Notes under the pieces: generated by a model
What the model was told of the DNA's origin: nothing
Seen by the model: the letters and a program-made list of their open reading frames with translations, nothing else
The model's database searches: none
Made by a program: the position numbers and the translations under genes
Assembly: GCA_023653785.1 (NCBI GenBank)
Contig: JAMKCH010035918.1
Location: 1 to 64,000, forward strand
Origin: Ophioderma brevispina
Taxonomy: Eukaryota > Echinodermata > Ophiuroidea > Amphilepidida > Ophiodermatidae
Length of the DNA stretch: 64,000 nt
Direction of reading: 5' to 3'
Shown here: positions 33,825 to 46,349 of the stretch, piece after piece
How the letters are laid out: every line of letters starts with the position of its first letter
How positions within the stretch are numbered: the first letter of the stretch is position 1

Positions 33825-35685
33825 GTCGGGTTCATGCAAAGCCTATTAACAAAAGCCGTTATCATGGAGGTGGAGGAGGGGGCAGATGCCTTCTTGATGT
33901 GGGATTGATTGGAATGATTGATTGGGAATGAGATCAACTAAGTAGGCAAGCGTTCTTAGACACATCCTGAACTACAGGTTTACTTCTTGCCTTATAACAA
34001 TGTTAAGAATAAAGTAAATGAGATGATAACTTCTACAAAGTAGTTCCACAAGCATGTTGAAAAGATTTAAAAATTCTTAAACAACTCTGTAAAATTATGC
34101 AATTTCATTGGTCCGTCGAGCTAAATTCAACAATTTAGATTGGGTAATAAGCACTGCATATCTAATATTAAAAAAAAAACTGGTTGACCTAATATGCTTG
34201 TGACCACAATACATTTACTACATGGCACATTCACATGATTGTCAATCTTGCATGTTATCATTGTGGTCAATGAATGTTTGATTTTTTTACTCAAAGAAAA
34301 CCGTCCAAATCTTGTTTATTTACCATGAAACAGGAAAAAGTATTGGAAGTATGATCTATGAGAAGAAAATAAAGGTATGATAGACAATGAGGTATGATTT
34401 ATAGACCCATCACCATCTCTCATGATGAATGTTAGACAACATTATTTTTTTATGGAAAAAACCTTGGGATATTTGCGTCACTCTCCAATAAAATAATGCC
34501 ATTTGCCTGGCCTCAATTTGTTGGTAGAGACCCTGACTGGCTATAAATAATAAATTCCACTCAAGCATAAAAATACTTGCTGTTTTTGTTTGTTCTTTAT
34601 TTTTTTTTATCAAAATTTCTTTGTTTCCATTCAGAAAGCAAAATGAAGGAATATAAGCTTTGAACATAACAAATCTAGTTTATAGGTCTAATTAATATTT
34701 TAATTGGTCCTGATGCATACCACCAATACAGTGAGCTCGTAATGGGGCAGTTCAGGGTTCATGAAAGGTCTATAAACTAGCAGTTATCATGGAGGTGGGG
34801 GGGCAGATGCCTATTTAATGTGGATTGATTGATGATTGATTGACTGAATGATCCAACTAAGTAGGCAGCGTTCTTAGGAATACATCCTTGAATAAAGGTT
34901 TAATTCTGAATTCTAACAATTTGTTAAGAATATAAAGTAAATGATGGATGAAACTTTCTACAAGTAGTTCCACAATGCATGTTGAATAAGATTTAAAATT
35001 CTTAAACAACTCTGTAAACTTATGCAATTTCATTGGTCATGTCGAGTCTAAATTCAACAATTTGATTGGTAATAAGCACTGCATATCTAAATTTACTTAC
35101 CTACTATGCTTGTTGCCACATACACTTTTACTAGGCCAGCATTAAACATGATGTCAATCTGCATGTACTCATGTGTTCAATGGATGTTGTGATTTTTTTA
35201 ACTCAAAGAAAACAGTCCAAATATTGTTTTATTTACAATGAAAACGAACAATGTATTGAATATGATCTACTGAGAAAGAAAATTAAAGGTATGATAGACA
35301 ATGAAAGGATGATTTTAGACCCATCACCATCTCTCATGATGAATTTAGACAACCATATTTTTCATGGAAAAAAAACCTTGGGGACTATTGAGTCACTCTT
35401 CCCAGTAAAATAATGCCTTTGCCTGGCCTCAATAGTGGAGAGGACCATCTGTGTCTATAAATAATTAATCCTACTTAAAGTCATAAAATTATATAATTGC
35501 TGTTTTGGTTTGTCTTTATTTTTTTTAATCAAAAATTTTCTTGTTCCATCAGAAAGCGAAAACTGAAGGAGATATAAGACTTTGAACATAAACACACTTG
35601 TTTATAGGGTCTTAATAATATTTTAATTGGTCCATTATGCATAACACCAATCCATGAGCTCCGTCATGGCTGATGTTTCTTCACT
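33825..35685. repeat. Tandem duplication, two units of about 0.93 kb
   Basis: The unit from GGGTTCATGCAAAGCC (about 33827) recurs from GGGTTCATGAAAGGTC (about 34752) and runs to ACACCAATCCATGAGCTC (about 35660). Shared landmarks in the same order include TATCATGGAGGTGG, CTAAGTAGGCA, ACCCATCACCATCTCTCATG and TGCCTGGCCTCAAT. The copies differ by very many single-base insertions and deletions. Open frames at 34410-34667 (minus) and 35171-35413 (plus) lie in equivalent places but are not conserved between the copies, so they are not genes. Confidence 0.75.
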
Positions 35686-35989
35686 GAATCCAGTCGCCTG
35701 GTCCGACGTTCTCTGTTAATCAACGTCTTTTCCTGCCTCAAATGTACACCAAAACCCATATCAGTCATTAACATGGTTAGCAAAAATATACAGCCATAAT
35801 AATTCCCTGTGATTAAATCTTCAATAAGTGTTTTATTATACAACAGCCTGTGTGTGCAAATAATAAGAGTGTTATCTTCAGATCATTTACTTCATGAGGC
35901 AAAGCCGAGTTAAATGGAACAATCCAAATTTAATAGAGTGATATAATTTTACTATTGCACAAAAATATGTTGACAATATCTGTTTTATA

Positions 35990-36200
35990 TAATAATGAAT
36001 GATTTTTTACTCATGCCAAGCAATGGTACACAAATATTGAATGCCTAAGAGTGTCATAGTAAAAATATATCATGAGGTCAAAATTTGACTTTTCTATTTC
36101 ACAAGGCAAAGCCGAGTGAAATGGAACAGTCAAAATTTGACTGAATGATATATTTTTACTATTGCACGAATATAGGCAGTCAATATTTGTTTTATATCAT
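35990..36200. repeat. Inverted and direct repeats around GCAAAGCCGAG
   Basis: AGTAAAAATATATCATGAGG..TCAAAATTTGAC is mirrored by GTCAAAATTTGACTGAATGATATATTTTTACT on either side of AAGGCAAAGCCGAG. A direct, more diverged copy lies at 35890-36000 (ATGAGGCAAAGCCGAGTT). A decayed foldback family. Confidence 0.55.
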
Positions 36201-36269
36201 AATATCACCTGTTTTATTTTCAAGCCATGTGATAGTAAAACCTATTCATAAACGTTTAATGTGAGAGAG

Positions 36270-36740
36270 GAAATATAATTGGACAAAAACCATGCATTGA
36301 TATTTGTCAATGCACGGTGCGTATGTTAATGAGAGTACGTGGAGTGCCTAGAACGTTTACGCGCGATGTTGGATTGATTCATTTCATGAGCGGATATGTG
36401 AATCTTTTTGTTAGAAACATTATTGCATTGGATTTCATGACATATTCAGATTTTTCTTGTAAAACTGTCTGTCGTTTATGAATTAGGTTAATGTCTGTAT
36501 ATTTTTAGTTTCTCATGCAATGGCAAAAATCAATGCACTTGCGTCAGTTTGACCAGACTCATAATGGCACGCGCCCCTGCGGGGCTTGTGCCATTATTCG
36601 TCGTCAAACTGAGCGCGCGTGCATTGATTTTTGGCCAATGCACTCGAAGCTAAAAATATTCAGCCATTAACCTCTAATCACATGGCTCAAATCACTGCAA
36701 TCATGATATAATAACAAATATTGCATGGCTGAAATGGCCC
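36270..36740. mobile_element. Foldback element with long arms and a GC-rich centre
   Basis: Inner arms GGTTAATGTCTGTATATTTT..TGCAATGG..AAAAATCAATGCAC and their complement meet at a central AATGGCACGCGCCCCTGCGG / GGGGCTTGTGCCATT hairpin (about 36563-36597). The outer limits are approximate. Confidence 0.55.
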
Positions 36741-36744
36741 AGCA

Positions 36745-39700
36745 CATGTAACAGAGGTGGAATGGTATTTTTATCTAGTCAAGAACTAATAATCCTCGAT
36801 ATAGGATCATTGGGTCATTTACTTCCAGACTTGTTTAAATCAGAGTGAATGTCACATCAAGTAAGAAGCAAGTCTTCCCATGTTCAGAGTTACTGCAATT
36901 CACCTGATTTTCATGCACTGGGTCACAAATCAATGTCATTATTATATAATAATAATTTATTGAACTACTTGTTTCTTATTTTATTGATTCAAAGAGTCAA
37001 TAAAATTAAAAATGTTGCTCCAACTACTATTTTGGCTGAAAATAAAGCTTATCATCCCATGGCTGATCAGTATTGCTAGAAACATTCATTTCAAAGGACA
37101 GTACATGAATTTACTATTCTTCTTTTGCTTGATGTACAGTTTTTGTTTTGAGAAAAGAGTTCAAATGTTTGAAATTTAAAGATCTTCAACACACTTGCTC
37201 TTTATGGGGAAAATGAAATTAGACTGACTTTCTCAAGTCTCCAGTTAGAGCAAATTTCACTCCATTTCAATTAATTTCAAAAGTGAATGTTGTTAAGACA
37301 TAAGAACCAAAAAATGGTGTATTTCCACTCTTTTGATAAGTCTATAGTCAACACTAAATTTATTGATATTTACTCTTCAAAAAAGTATAATTGCAGCAGT
37401 ATACAAATTTTGAAATGAGTGAAATAAGAGAATTTTACTTGTTTACTCCATAATCACTCTTTCAAAAGAATGAATTTTACTTCATTTAAAAGAGGCTGAA
37501 TCTTAAAATATACCTTCAATGACAAGTGAGTGAACTCAATACCATTATTAGTAAGATTAGAACTTCTTAAGATAGCAGCAGACCCAATGCTCATATAGTA
37601 GCAGTGAAATCCTTTCAAGTCAGTGTACAAAAATAGTCCAATTGGGCCACATATTAGCTAGCTTGGCAACACTGGGTCCTATAATGTAAACCATAGGATC
37701 TCGAGGTCTTTCCAATTAACCTTGATGTTGATATTTATAATTAAACATACCAGAGCTGTCACAAGCAGGAAGTCAACATACCACAGCTGTTACAAACAGG
37801 AAGTTTATGTTGCCATGGTTTCCCATTTCTATTTCCCTTTACTATTTTCTATTAATTTTAATAAGGGCCAATTTCTTGTAAGTTAGTTTACTTTGGCTGT
37901 CTCTCATTTGGATGGCTACTCCACAATATATGCCTAGTTGTACCAGATTCTGCCAAGCACTTGTCTTCAATTTAAAGAGTTTCAACAATTTAATACAAAT
38001 TAACTTAAGAGATGAAGAAGTTTTCCTAGTCCTAGATCTAGCTACTGAATCAAATTGCTGATTTGTGCTTTAGAAATGGGGACAACGGGTGTGGCGCATG
38101 CAAAGCTAGGTGTTGTTGCTAAGGTGTGCATGTCAGGTACAGGCTAATTTGCGAACAGGTGGGTGGGTAGGTTGCATGGAGTGGGTGCAAGGTGCATTTT
38201 AAATTGACATACAAAAGCTGGTTCAAGCTAAACAAGACATTCATTTAGGTTTTACAACTGAAAAAATGATGACTTGTTAGTTTTGCTAAAGAAAAGAATC
38301 TTCAAAATGCACATATTTCACTTTCATATTATCTTAGTGCAATTCCCTAGGCCCGTATAAGTGGAATTCAGTTGGTTTGGCAGGGTAATCCATTCACAAT
38401 ACAGACAAATAGGGCACCTTGTGGGTATTCCACACAATGACCATACAGGGTTGTGCTGCCAATTTGGATCTCATTTTCAGTCTTCTAGTTCATGCTAATT
38501 TTAGTATAGGGATGGACCACTTTTATAAACCCTTCTAACATTTTCCAGACAAAATTAGGCCAATTTCCTCAATCTTGAATCAAAATTGGTATTCAATTTG
38601 ATCCAAAATCTGCATCTTGGGTATATCCAGTCTCATTCTGGTATAAAATTGGTATAGATGTGGGTCATACTTCCAGACTTTTGGAGACACATACCTACTC
38701 AAACCAAACCTCAGTCTAGTACAGACCACTATTGGGGTAGGGGGAACCATGTCAGTGTTTAGTATCTGCTTTACTCCAGTAAATGCAATGTTATGAGTCA
38801 GGCCTGGCTATAGGACTAATTTTCTCTCAAAGCAGGGTCATTGAGGGAGCATTTTGAATACATACATATACAAATAAACACAGACACTATGGTTCTTTGA
38901 TCCTACACATATTGTATATTTATTGAATACTTTTAATCAATTCTGACTCAATTTTGACAACTGATAAGTAGAGGCATATAAGAGCTATCATCCCTGTGAA
39001 AAGCAGAGAAATACATTGGCAGGAATCCTATCATATACGCATATAAAGGTCATGACTTGCACATTATAGCACCCTCTAATACTAGGCCTATTGAAGTCAT
39101 GACTTGCAAGTTATAGCAGCAATAGCACCCTCTATTATCCAATCTCTGTAAAGATCTATATAAACCACATTTTAAAGACTGAAAAATCATATTTACTGAC
39201 GATGAGACTATAATAATGATGTCCGGAAAACCCGACCATAGACACTGGTGTGAGCCAATTCTAGCACACAATTTTGGCACAATCTGGCACTTGTTGCATT
39301 AAATTGCCCTCAATATGATCATGACCTTGACTTTATTCATTGGCGTTCTTGAATTTGGTTTAGCCAGGGATGTGCAGCTTGGATTCTGAAAAGTGGCCCC
39401 ATAAATGATAATCAAATTTGATGAAAATACTCAATGACTGGATTTTTAAACATTTTTGGTTCAAAATTAAGCTAAATTTGACAAAATGTTGGAAAAAATA
39501 GCTAATTTTGCTACAAACAATGAAAATATTTGTATTTTTAAAGAGTTTGAGAAGTTTTGGTAAAAGCAGCCCTTTTATATATACCAGTTTTTGGTCACTT
39601 TGTGACCCATTGCCATACCCAAGAACCTGAAAATGCTCTACTCCTTGGCAGCTCATCTCTGTACCTTAATTTCCTTAAGCCCCCCCCCCCTTATGCTTAT

Positions 39701-40405
39701 TGCAACATGTTGATGCCCTGTAGGTTTTCGTATGTCCCTCATGCTCATGCATGTTTCTTTCTGTTCATATCTGTGTGGTTGGTTGTTTAGGGTTGTATTA
39801 GTAGGCATCTTTTATGGTGTACTTATTTTTTTTATTAGAAAGACTGTGGCACAGGCAAAATTTGGATGTAGGGTCCCAAATTTTAGTTCTTTCTGAAAAA
39901 AGATATTAAGCAGGGACATAACAGAAATCTGTATTCAAAGTGCAAATCTCAGATTAAAAGATGACCTTTTATGACCAAAATTGGTATTAAAAAATAAGTC
40001 ATTTCCAACAAATACACAAAATTTTTAACGAAGCTTCAAATTCAGGCAAAATTGTGATTTTCTTTTTTTATATCAAGGCATTAACAGCAGTTATCTAATT
40101 AGTAACGCTGACGGATTGGTGCCAAGGCAGTGTTTAACCTCTCTTTTGAAGCTCTGCAAGTCTTGGTTTGATGCTACATGAGCAGGAAGGGCATTATAAG
40201 CCTACAATGAATGGGAGAAATGATCTTCTGTGGGAGGCCAGGTTGGACCTTGGGATTGAATAGTTGTGAAATTCTGTGAATGTTCAGGAAAAAATGGTTA
40301 ACTTGGGTCACAAAACTAGGCCAACCTGGGCCATCCAAACAAGAATAGGCTCAACTTTTGTGAAAAATTTGTATAAATTCAAGTCAATTTGCAGATACTA
40401 AGAGA
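36745..40405. other. Non-coding region, one ambiguous splice-bounded segment
   Basis: AT-rich without clear repeats. At 38040-38165 both strands offer splice-bounded open segments (plus MGTTGVAHAKLGVVAKVCMS; minus PVPDMHTLATTPSFACATPV). They exclude each other, so neither is called. Confidence 0.35.
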
Positions 40406-40410
40406 TATTA

Positions 40411-40627
40411 TAAGGTCCATAAACTTTACCGCATCTGCATTGCGGTGAGTTGTGTTACTATTATGTTGATCACTTCCATGCCGCAACTTACCGTGACATG
40501 ACGCAAATCCAGCAGAAATGAATTTAACTTCATTGCAGTACCCTGATGTGGTATTCTAAGTAAAGACTGCAATTCTACCACCACAACTTACAGTAATGCA
40601 GATACAATAAAGTATGAATGGACCTTA
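40411..40627. mobile_element. MITE with TAAGGTCCAT termini
   Basis: TAAGGTCCATAAACTTTACC..GCATCTGCATTGCGGTGAG at the left and its imperfect complement ending ATGAATGGACCTTAA at the right, giving arms of about 48 bases in a 217-base element. GTGAGT and CTTAC words inside imitate splice donors. Confidence 0.7.
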
Positions 40628-40754
40628 ACACTTTGCCTATACCACTGGTACATCTTATTTTGCTATAATTAGAACAGTTAGCGGTTGAGATTTGTTAGAG
40701 TGCCTCAATTCATTAGTTGTCCCTTGGTTTTTCATTGTAATAATAATAAAAAAG

Positions 40755-40830
40755 AAACCTTGCCTTGGATTTGAACCAACTATCTCAAGTTAATATGTTA
40801 TTGTACAAGTACTAGGCCTTCAATCTGAAG
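40755..40830 (-). other. tRNA-like box B, possible SINE head
   Basis: On the minus strand GTTGGTTCAAATCCAAGGCA matches the pol III box B consensus, preceded by a weak D-arm-like stretch. Not foldable as a tRNA by eye. Confidence 0.25.
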
Positions 40831-41044
40831 AACACACTAAGAAAATTACATAACCAAGGCTTTTCTTAGTAAGTCATGACTTAGCCATACTGATTCAAGT
40901 ATACAACTCATAAAAATAACTTCCCAGTTTTTCAAATATATTTTGCAAAGAAGACATGGAAGAAGCAAATGGAGGAGGAGAGTAGGAGACTTGGGTTGAG
41001 GATGGATGATGCATTGAATCGGACAAAGTGGAGGGAGGAGGGTA

Positions 41045-41136
41045 AGGGCGATTGCTGAGAGTGTGAGGTAAATCCGTCCACCCCAATTCATGGGGACAAA
41101 CCCAAATTTAACTTTGGATATACTACTACTACTGAA
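41045..41136 (+). mobile_element. LINE/SINE 3' tail ending in (TAC)n
   Basis: The segment ATTGCTGAGAGTGTGAGG, then a CCACCCC...TGGGGACAAACCC block, ends in TACTACTACTACT. It matches a second locus at 13180-13276 base for base over much of its length. A short coding-like segment before it (RMDDALNRTKWREE, about 40999-41040) suggests it is the end of an RTE-like LINE. Confidence 0.5.
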
Positions 41137-41759
41137 ATCAATATAAAACAATAGTCAAAGATGCATTCAGTATTTTTTTCAACAAAATTAATTTGGCAGT
41201 TGTACATCCATACTTTTATAAAGCACAATCAAAAACTGTATCATTAGGTCATTTCATGAAGCCTATCTTAAAGGCACTATCAGTGATTTGATAAATCAGA
41301 AAATTAAAAAAAATCATAAAAAATCGGATTTTTGCACGTCTGTAACAAGTACAGGTACCCTAACATGTATACTCTGCAAATGATAAGACCAGAAGCAACC
41401 TAATAAGGACAAAATCGGATATTTTAGTCATTACTGTCCGAACGGACACTTACTACAACACATAACTGAATGGAGATCCATATCTTTGAACACTGCCGGT
41501 TTCTTCCTTTTCTGGCAATTCTTCAGTTGGAAAAAGTAATTCTACAGACTTATCCTTAAATTTAAAGCCATTTCTGCAAATTTAAAATATTTTGAATCTT
41601 TCAGATAAATCACTGATAGTGTCTTTAACTTGTCACCATTTAAATTTATAATTGGGTATGGATGACCAAAAGATTCATAATTTTTATTAATATATATTTC
41701 TATCTTGACTAAGAAACTGATACAAAAATCCAAAAATAAAACTATGCAAGGAAAAATCT

Positions 41760-41835
41760 GACCAAGGAAGTAAGATTCGAACCAGTTACTTATGATAACT
41801 TGAGCTCTTCTCTAACATCCTGTTGGAAGCCACCA
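41760..41835 (-). other. tRNA-like sequence, possible SINE head
   Basis: On the minus strand AGAGCTCAAGTTATCATAAG and AACTGGTTCGAATCTTACTT have the order of an anticodon arm followed by box B and T-arm. The 5' acceptor side is not recognisable. Confidence 0.3.
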
Positions 41836-42227
41836 TGGTTTACCAGAATCTTTACTTTAGTTACAAGACATACCCAAGTATAGTATTTTTTAGGTCGTTT
41901 ACTGAATTATGCATTTCACATTGGCATAATTTCAGGATTTTAAATGTGACATTTCTTTAAATGTCTTTTTTGCCAATTTTGTTGCATTAGACGCTGTTTG
42001 TACTGGACCCCACTGAATGAATCTTGAATAGAATTTTGACATATCCTTAGCAATGACACTTGAGTCTTTGGGAAGTAAAGTAATTATGTAAATGATGACC
42101 ATCAAATGATATATGCTAATAATTGAAATTTATATTTTGACAAAATCTTGAGCCATGGAAAGGCAGATGGTTATTTACACCATCTGATAAAATCCAAAAA
42201 GTAAAATAAGAAACAAAATACAAGTTA

Positions 42228-42500
42228 AGGTCATACTGGAGAAAATCAAAGAAGCTAAAAGGAGATGGGAAGAACATGTAGCAAAAAGATAAGGCATGCT
42301 AGATGGGACCTAAGAGGGCAGAATGGCGCAATCAAGAACAGGAGACGAGAATGAGAAAGGCAGACAGAAGAATGAAGATGGTAAGATGATTAACATCTTA
42401 GCACTACTTGGACCAGAGAGGCACAGACTGCAGCAAAAAGGGTATTACTTGAAGACTTCTACATCCAATAGTGGATGCAAGAACCTAGGTCACTAAGGTA
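42228..42500 (+). mobile_element. 3' end of an RTE-like LINE, C-terminal coding remnant
   Basis: Translated pieces EAKRRWEEHVAK, then LGPERHRLQQ and finally IQ-stop-WMQEPRSL follow the order of the conserved C-terminus of RTE-type elements (W-x-x-H-V, then R..W, then a WM-x-E-x-R ending). At least two in-frame stops are present. The upstream reverse transcriptase is absent, so this is a 5'-truncated copy. Confidence 0.5.
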
Positions 42501-42504
42501 AGGT

Positions 42505-44820
42505 AACAAATGCAATGCATTTAAATAAAGCTCAACTATCTCTGTACCCTAGAATACAATTTGGAAACCTTTAACAAGTCTGACAACCTTCATTGTCCTG
42601 TGCTCAAAACAAAGCAAGGTTTGTTTTCTCCTTATTATTCAAAAATGGCAACTAATTACAAAACAACACTGTCCATATGTGTTATCACGTTAGTAAGTAG
42701 CGTGTCAGTGAATGTGTGGTAGAGGTGGTAATAAATATGATCCCGCAGTTTGTAAACACCATGTTACTTATTGTCATTATTGTCTGTTTTCTTGCTTCCA
42801 CTACATGTTAACAACCCAACAATCAACCAAATATTCAGAAATGTGATAAGATAAAATGATCTCTTGCTAATAAAACATATCCAGCTATTTTTCTAGTTAT
42901 CATTAAGGGGTTGAGTTAGTGAACTACTTGAAGAATTTACAGGACATTTTATTATATGATGTTTATAACAGTATTGATTAAGAATCTGAAATCAAAAATA
43001 GGGGTCTCCAACCTTGTTTTTGCTATAGCCAAAACAAAGAAGGTATGTTGTCGCTTTTTCAACCACGCAAGTCTAAAGGAAAAGTAAAAATTTGACGTTT
43101 AATCACGTACAAAATAAAAAACTACTTGATAGAATTTTTAATTTCAAAATTTTTAAATAAATGGGGGTCAATGACTTACTTTTCCATTAAAGCCTAAAAC
43201 ACTCAAATTTGAGTCTTTTTGACAATTTGGGTTCCTCGTTGGTCTGCAAAAGAAGTTTGCGGCACATCCGGTACGTATAGCCCAAAGCAGGAAGTGTGTA
43301 TAAAGGGAGTGTGCCTGAACATGGGCGTAGAGGATGCGCAATTGACATGATTTATTTTTGTTTTAATTTTTGCCGTGAAAAACACAAATAAAACGCACAA
43401 GAGATCCACGTATCGGCGTGTGGAACCTTCGCACCTCAAAATGCAAATTCTTTCTTTTGCCGCCAACGTGGAGCTAAATTGAATGCTCAAAGCTCAAAAC
43501 AGCTTGTGCCTAAACAGATCACACATCAAACCCCTTAAACAAACACAATACTATCATTTTGGAAAGGGAGCAGAATTCTGCAGGTAATTCATTATCGACA
43601 CGATTTATTCTTCAAATTTTTTAACGAGGCGGTTCTCAAACCACTAATCTCAACTGATTTCACACCTGCATTGCAATGAAGCTTCAACTTTTCAAATAAG
43701 ACGATTTAACACTGTCAGCCTACTTTATAAGTTGACCTCAAATGACCTCTGCAGGCCACCTGCAACAGGGACTACAGGATGCATAAGACCATCTTACATC
43801 TTTGGTCCACCTTGGTAAATTATAAAGGTGCAACGAGAGATTTCAAATAACAGGTGTCCCCAAAAACTGAAAATTCTGATATTTGCACTGGTGTAAAGCT
43901 TTTTATCAAAAATAGCACCCCAAGTTGGACAAAGGTTAAGCTGAGAACTGTTTCTTTGGTACAAAATTTTGAAATTTCTAATTCCTATAGGAGCAAATAC
44001 AAAATTCAGCCTATGTTTCTATTGAACTATAAGCATATACAAATCAACTTTTGTTTTCATTTTCTGTAGCCAATAAATGGTAGGGAATCTATTGAGTGTC
44101 TAATCTATATGAAATCAGTAACAATATACAGAAAAATATTGATTGACTTGAAAATCTCTGCTTGCACGTTAAGACCATCCTCTTCAAATAAGATCAATTT
44201 ACAGAAACCTTAAAATAGCACACAATACATATATACATGGGTATGTACATACAAAAATAGTGATGAAAAGGTATCTATCTTCCTGAACACACCCAGGCAA
44301 GATAAAACTTGGTCAGAACAAACATGGATGGGGAAGGAACAAATGATGCTTGCTTCCCAATTCCCCTTATGCAGTTAATACTGATATGAAATTGATGACA
44401 ATTTGAATGCAGCAAGAAATTTATATTCTGGCATAACATTCCTATATTTATAAAACCCATGTATATAATAGATGTTATATACTTCATTAATAAATTTAAG
44501 ATTGTATATTGGTTGAAACTCTATCAGTGTGATTAAAAATAGTTCACTATCAGCGAGAAATCGGCGCCATCCGTAAATAGTACTCCTAAGCCACGCCCAC
44601 CCGTAAATAGTTCATTTTTCAGAAGTACCACTTACGGCTCAGAGGTACTATTTACGCCGCTTAAATCGCGTAACTTACTGCGATCGTGTAGCGCGCCTGC
44701 ATTTGCGCGTAGTGGATTGCATTTGGACTAACACATTCATTTACAGCGATACAAACCGTTTGACGTGAAATTTATATTGAAATGCAAATGCACAAATTCA
44801 TTATTTTTTTTTCATTTTTA
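42505..44820. other. Non-coding region
   Basis: No exon supported. A small inverted pair around 44565-44660 (CGTAAATAGTACTC / GAGGTACTATTTACG) suggests a short palindromic element. Confidence 0.4.
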
Positions 44821-45207
44821 ACTGAAATTTATTAATGAGTATATAAAACAAATAATACTGACTCTATTCGAGTCTCCCTGCTTAAAACTATGGTCCCTCT
44901 GTGACTACATTTAGTGCTACTGCTAACAAAAACAACAAAATATTGCTTTGGGGCGAGCTCCCCTCAGCAAAATACACTAATGTAAGTCACCTCGGGAACC
45001 ATAGTTTTACCAGAGACTGTCAGTAATATTTTTACTAATTATACCTATGGAACCAAACAGGTTGGGAACACTCCAATGCATGTCTAAAGAAACATCAAAA
45101 TTTTACTACATTTAAACTTCAAATAATCACTATGATATTATTTTAATCATTACCCAAATGATCAAAATAATCCTACACAAAAGTTTCCCCAAACGAACCT
45201 GTTTTTC

Positions 45208-45299
45208 CTACTGGTTGGAGATGTAAACTTTTCCAGTCTTATTCTTCATCATTTCATCAATTGTGGGCTTCAGTATACTTTCTGGTTTGGGACTTTCAT
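45208..45299 (-). CDS. Terminal exon of an unrecognised minus-strand gene
   Basis: A textbook acceptor (TTTGTTTGTTCTTTAG) is followed by two bases of a split codon and 28 or more codons with a purine-first pattern: ESPKPESILKPTIDEMMKNK then TGKVYISNQ and a TAG stop. The peptide is short, charged and hydrophilic. An AATAAA on this strand (TTTATT on the plus strand near 44828) could end a 3' UTR of about 400 bases. A donor overlapping the stop (CCA/GTAGGA) is conceivable but weak. Upstream exons must lie above 45.3 kb; a first-exon candidate is at 63349-63449, whose phase would need at least one exon in between. Confidence 0.6.
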
Positions 45300-45304
45300 C
45301 TAAA

Positions 45305-46085
45305 GAACAAACAAAATACATAAAAAAGGACTTGTTTCAGTTAATGCGCTGCCTTACCCACACTTTTTTGAAATTCAAAGGTTAATCTCCGGAGGGTTGG
45401 AGAACAAGATAATCCTTGTTCTGATTGCCTGACTGAAGGCCATACCACAAAAATCACACGTTGCTGAATAAGTTTTTGACCTGATGACCTGGGACTCCCA
45501 ATTTGCAAGGGGGCCTTCACACAAAATTGGGTGATTGCACACACCCACAAATTGGGTACAGTGTGCCTCTGTGATGGGTAAAAAAATGGGAGGCCATGGC
45601 ACCCGAGATCACATATGTATCCTATCATACGTTTGAGCCGAATTTAAAAAAAAAAATGCTTTCTCTAACTTTCATTTCACTATGCTAAGGCCGTTTATTG
45701 GTGTCAGATACATGAATTTTGGAAATTCATTCTGTTGTTTGGGTCATCTTTGAGGGGTTATTGGGGTTTCTCTTTCTTCCCTTAATTTCAGCTCTCCACC
45801 TCTAATTGGTTGCAAAGGAAAAGGGGCACTATCCCCAGGTTGACCTGGTGTCCTCAATAATAGCCATAGAGTATAAAATACTCCATAACCTTAATTCTCG
45901 TAAACTTGATTTGCGTGAATCAATGCATGTTGATTCTCGCAAACGTTAGTACTTAACACGTATTGAATATGTCAAAACACATTAATGTTTTATAATCATT
46001 TAACTGAGGCCCGATTACCTTTCCAATGTTGACATTAAACATATGCATTTTCCTTCGTGAGAAGTGAATGCCCCAAAATACAAAT
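45305..46085. other. Non-coding region upstream of the 45.2 kb exon
   Basis: Overlapping open frames of 75-95 codons on the minus strand (45341-45628) lack splice signals and resemble repeat sequence. At about 46017-46050 a short acceptor-donor pair encloses 34 bases; too short to call. Confidence 0.35.
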
Positions 46086-46089
46086 AACA

Positions 46090-46345
46090 CCCTAAAAAGA
46101 AATGGACCGTACACAAAAGGGATATCAAAAAAATAACAGAATAACCAAAAAAATTTACGATAAAATAGTAAAAAGATAAAACGAGCCTGAGAGAAAATAC
46201 AGACAAGTGAGCATCCCCCCCAAACATAAAAAAAAATAAGAAGGCGACAAGGGGTAATAGGTCCTGTGTTTGTTTTTGTTTTTAGTAATGTTTAGCTCCG
46301 TGTCACTGCATTATACGTTTTTCTTATCTTCACATTACGCCATGG
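46090..46345. repeat. Interspersed repeat, copy 1 (pair with 49015)
   Basis: GTACACAAAAGGGATATCAA, GAGCCTGAGAGAAAATACAG, TAGTAATGTTTA and CACTGCATTATACG occur in the same order and spacing at 49015-49265. Confidence 0.65.
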
Positions 46346-46349
46346 TATC

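Noticed and set aside
38074..38136. Splice-bounded plus-strand segment with a regular codon pattern
   Set aside because: The minus strand offers an equally good splice-bounded open segment over the same bases, so the signal cannot be assigned to a strand.
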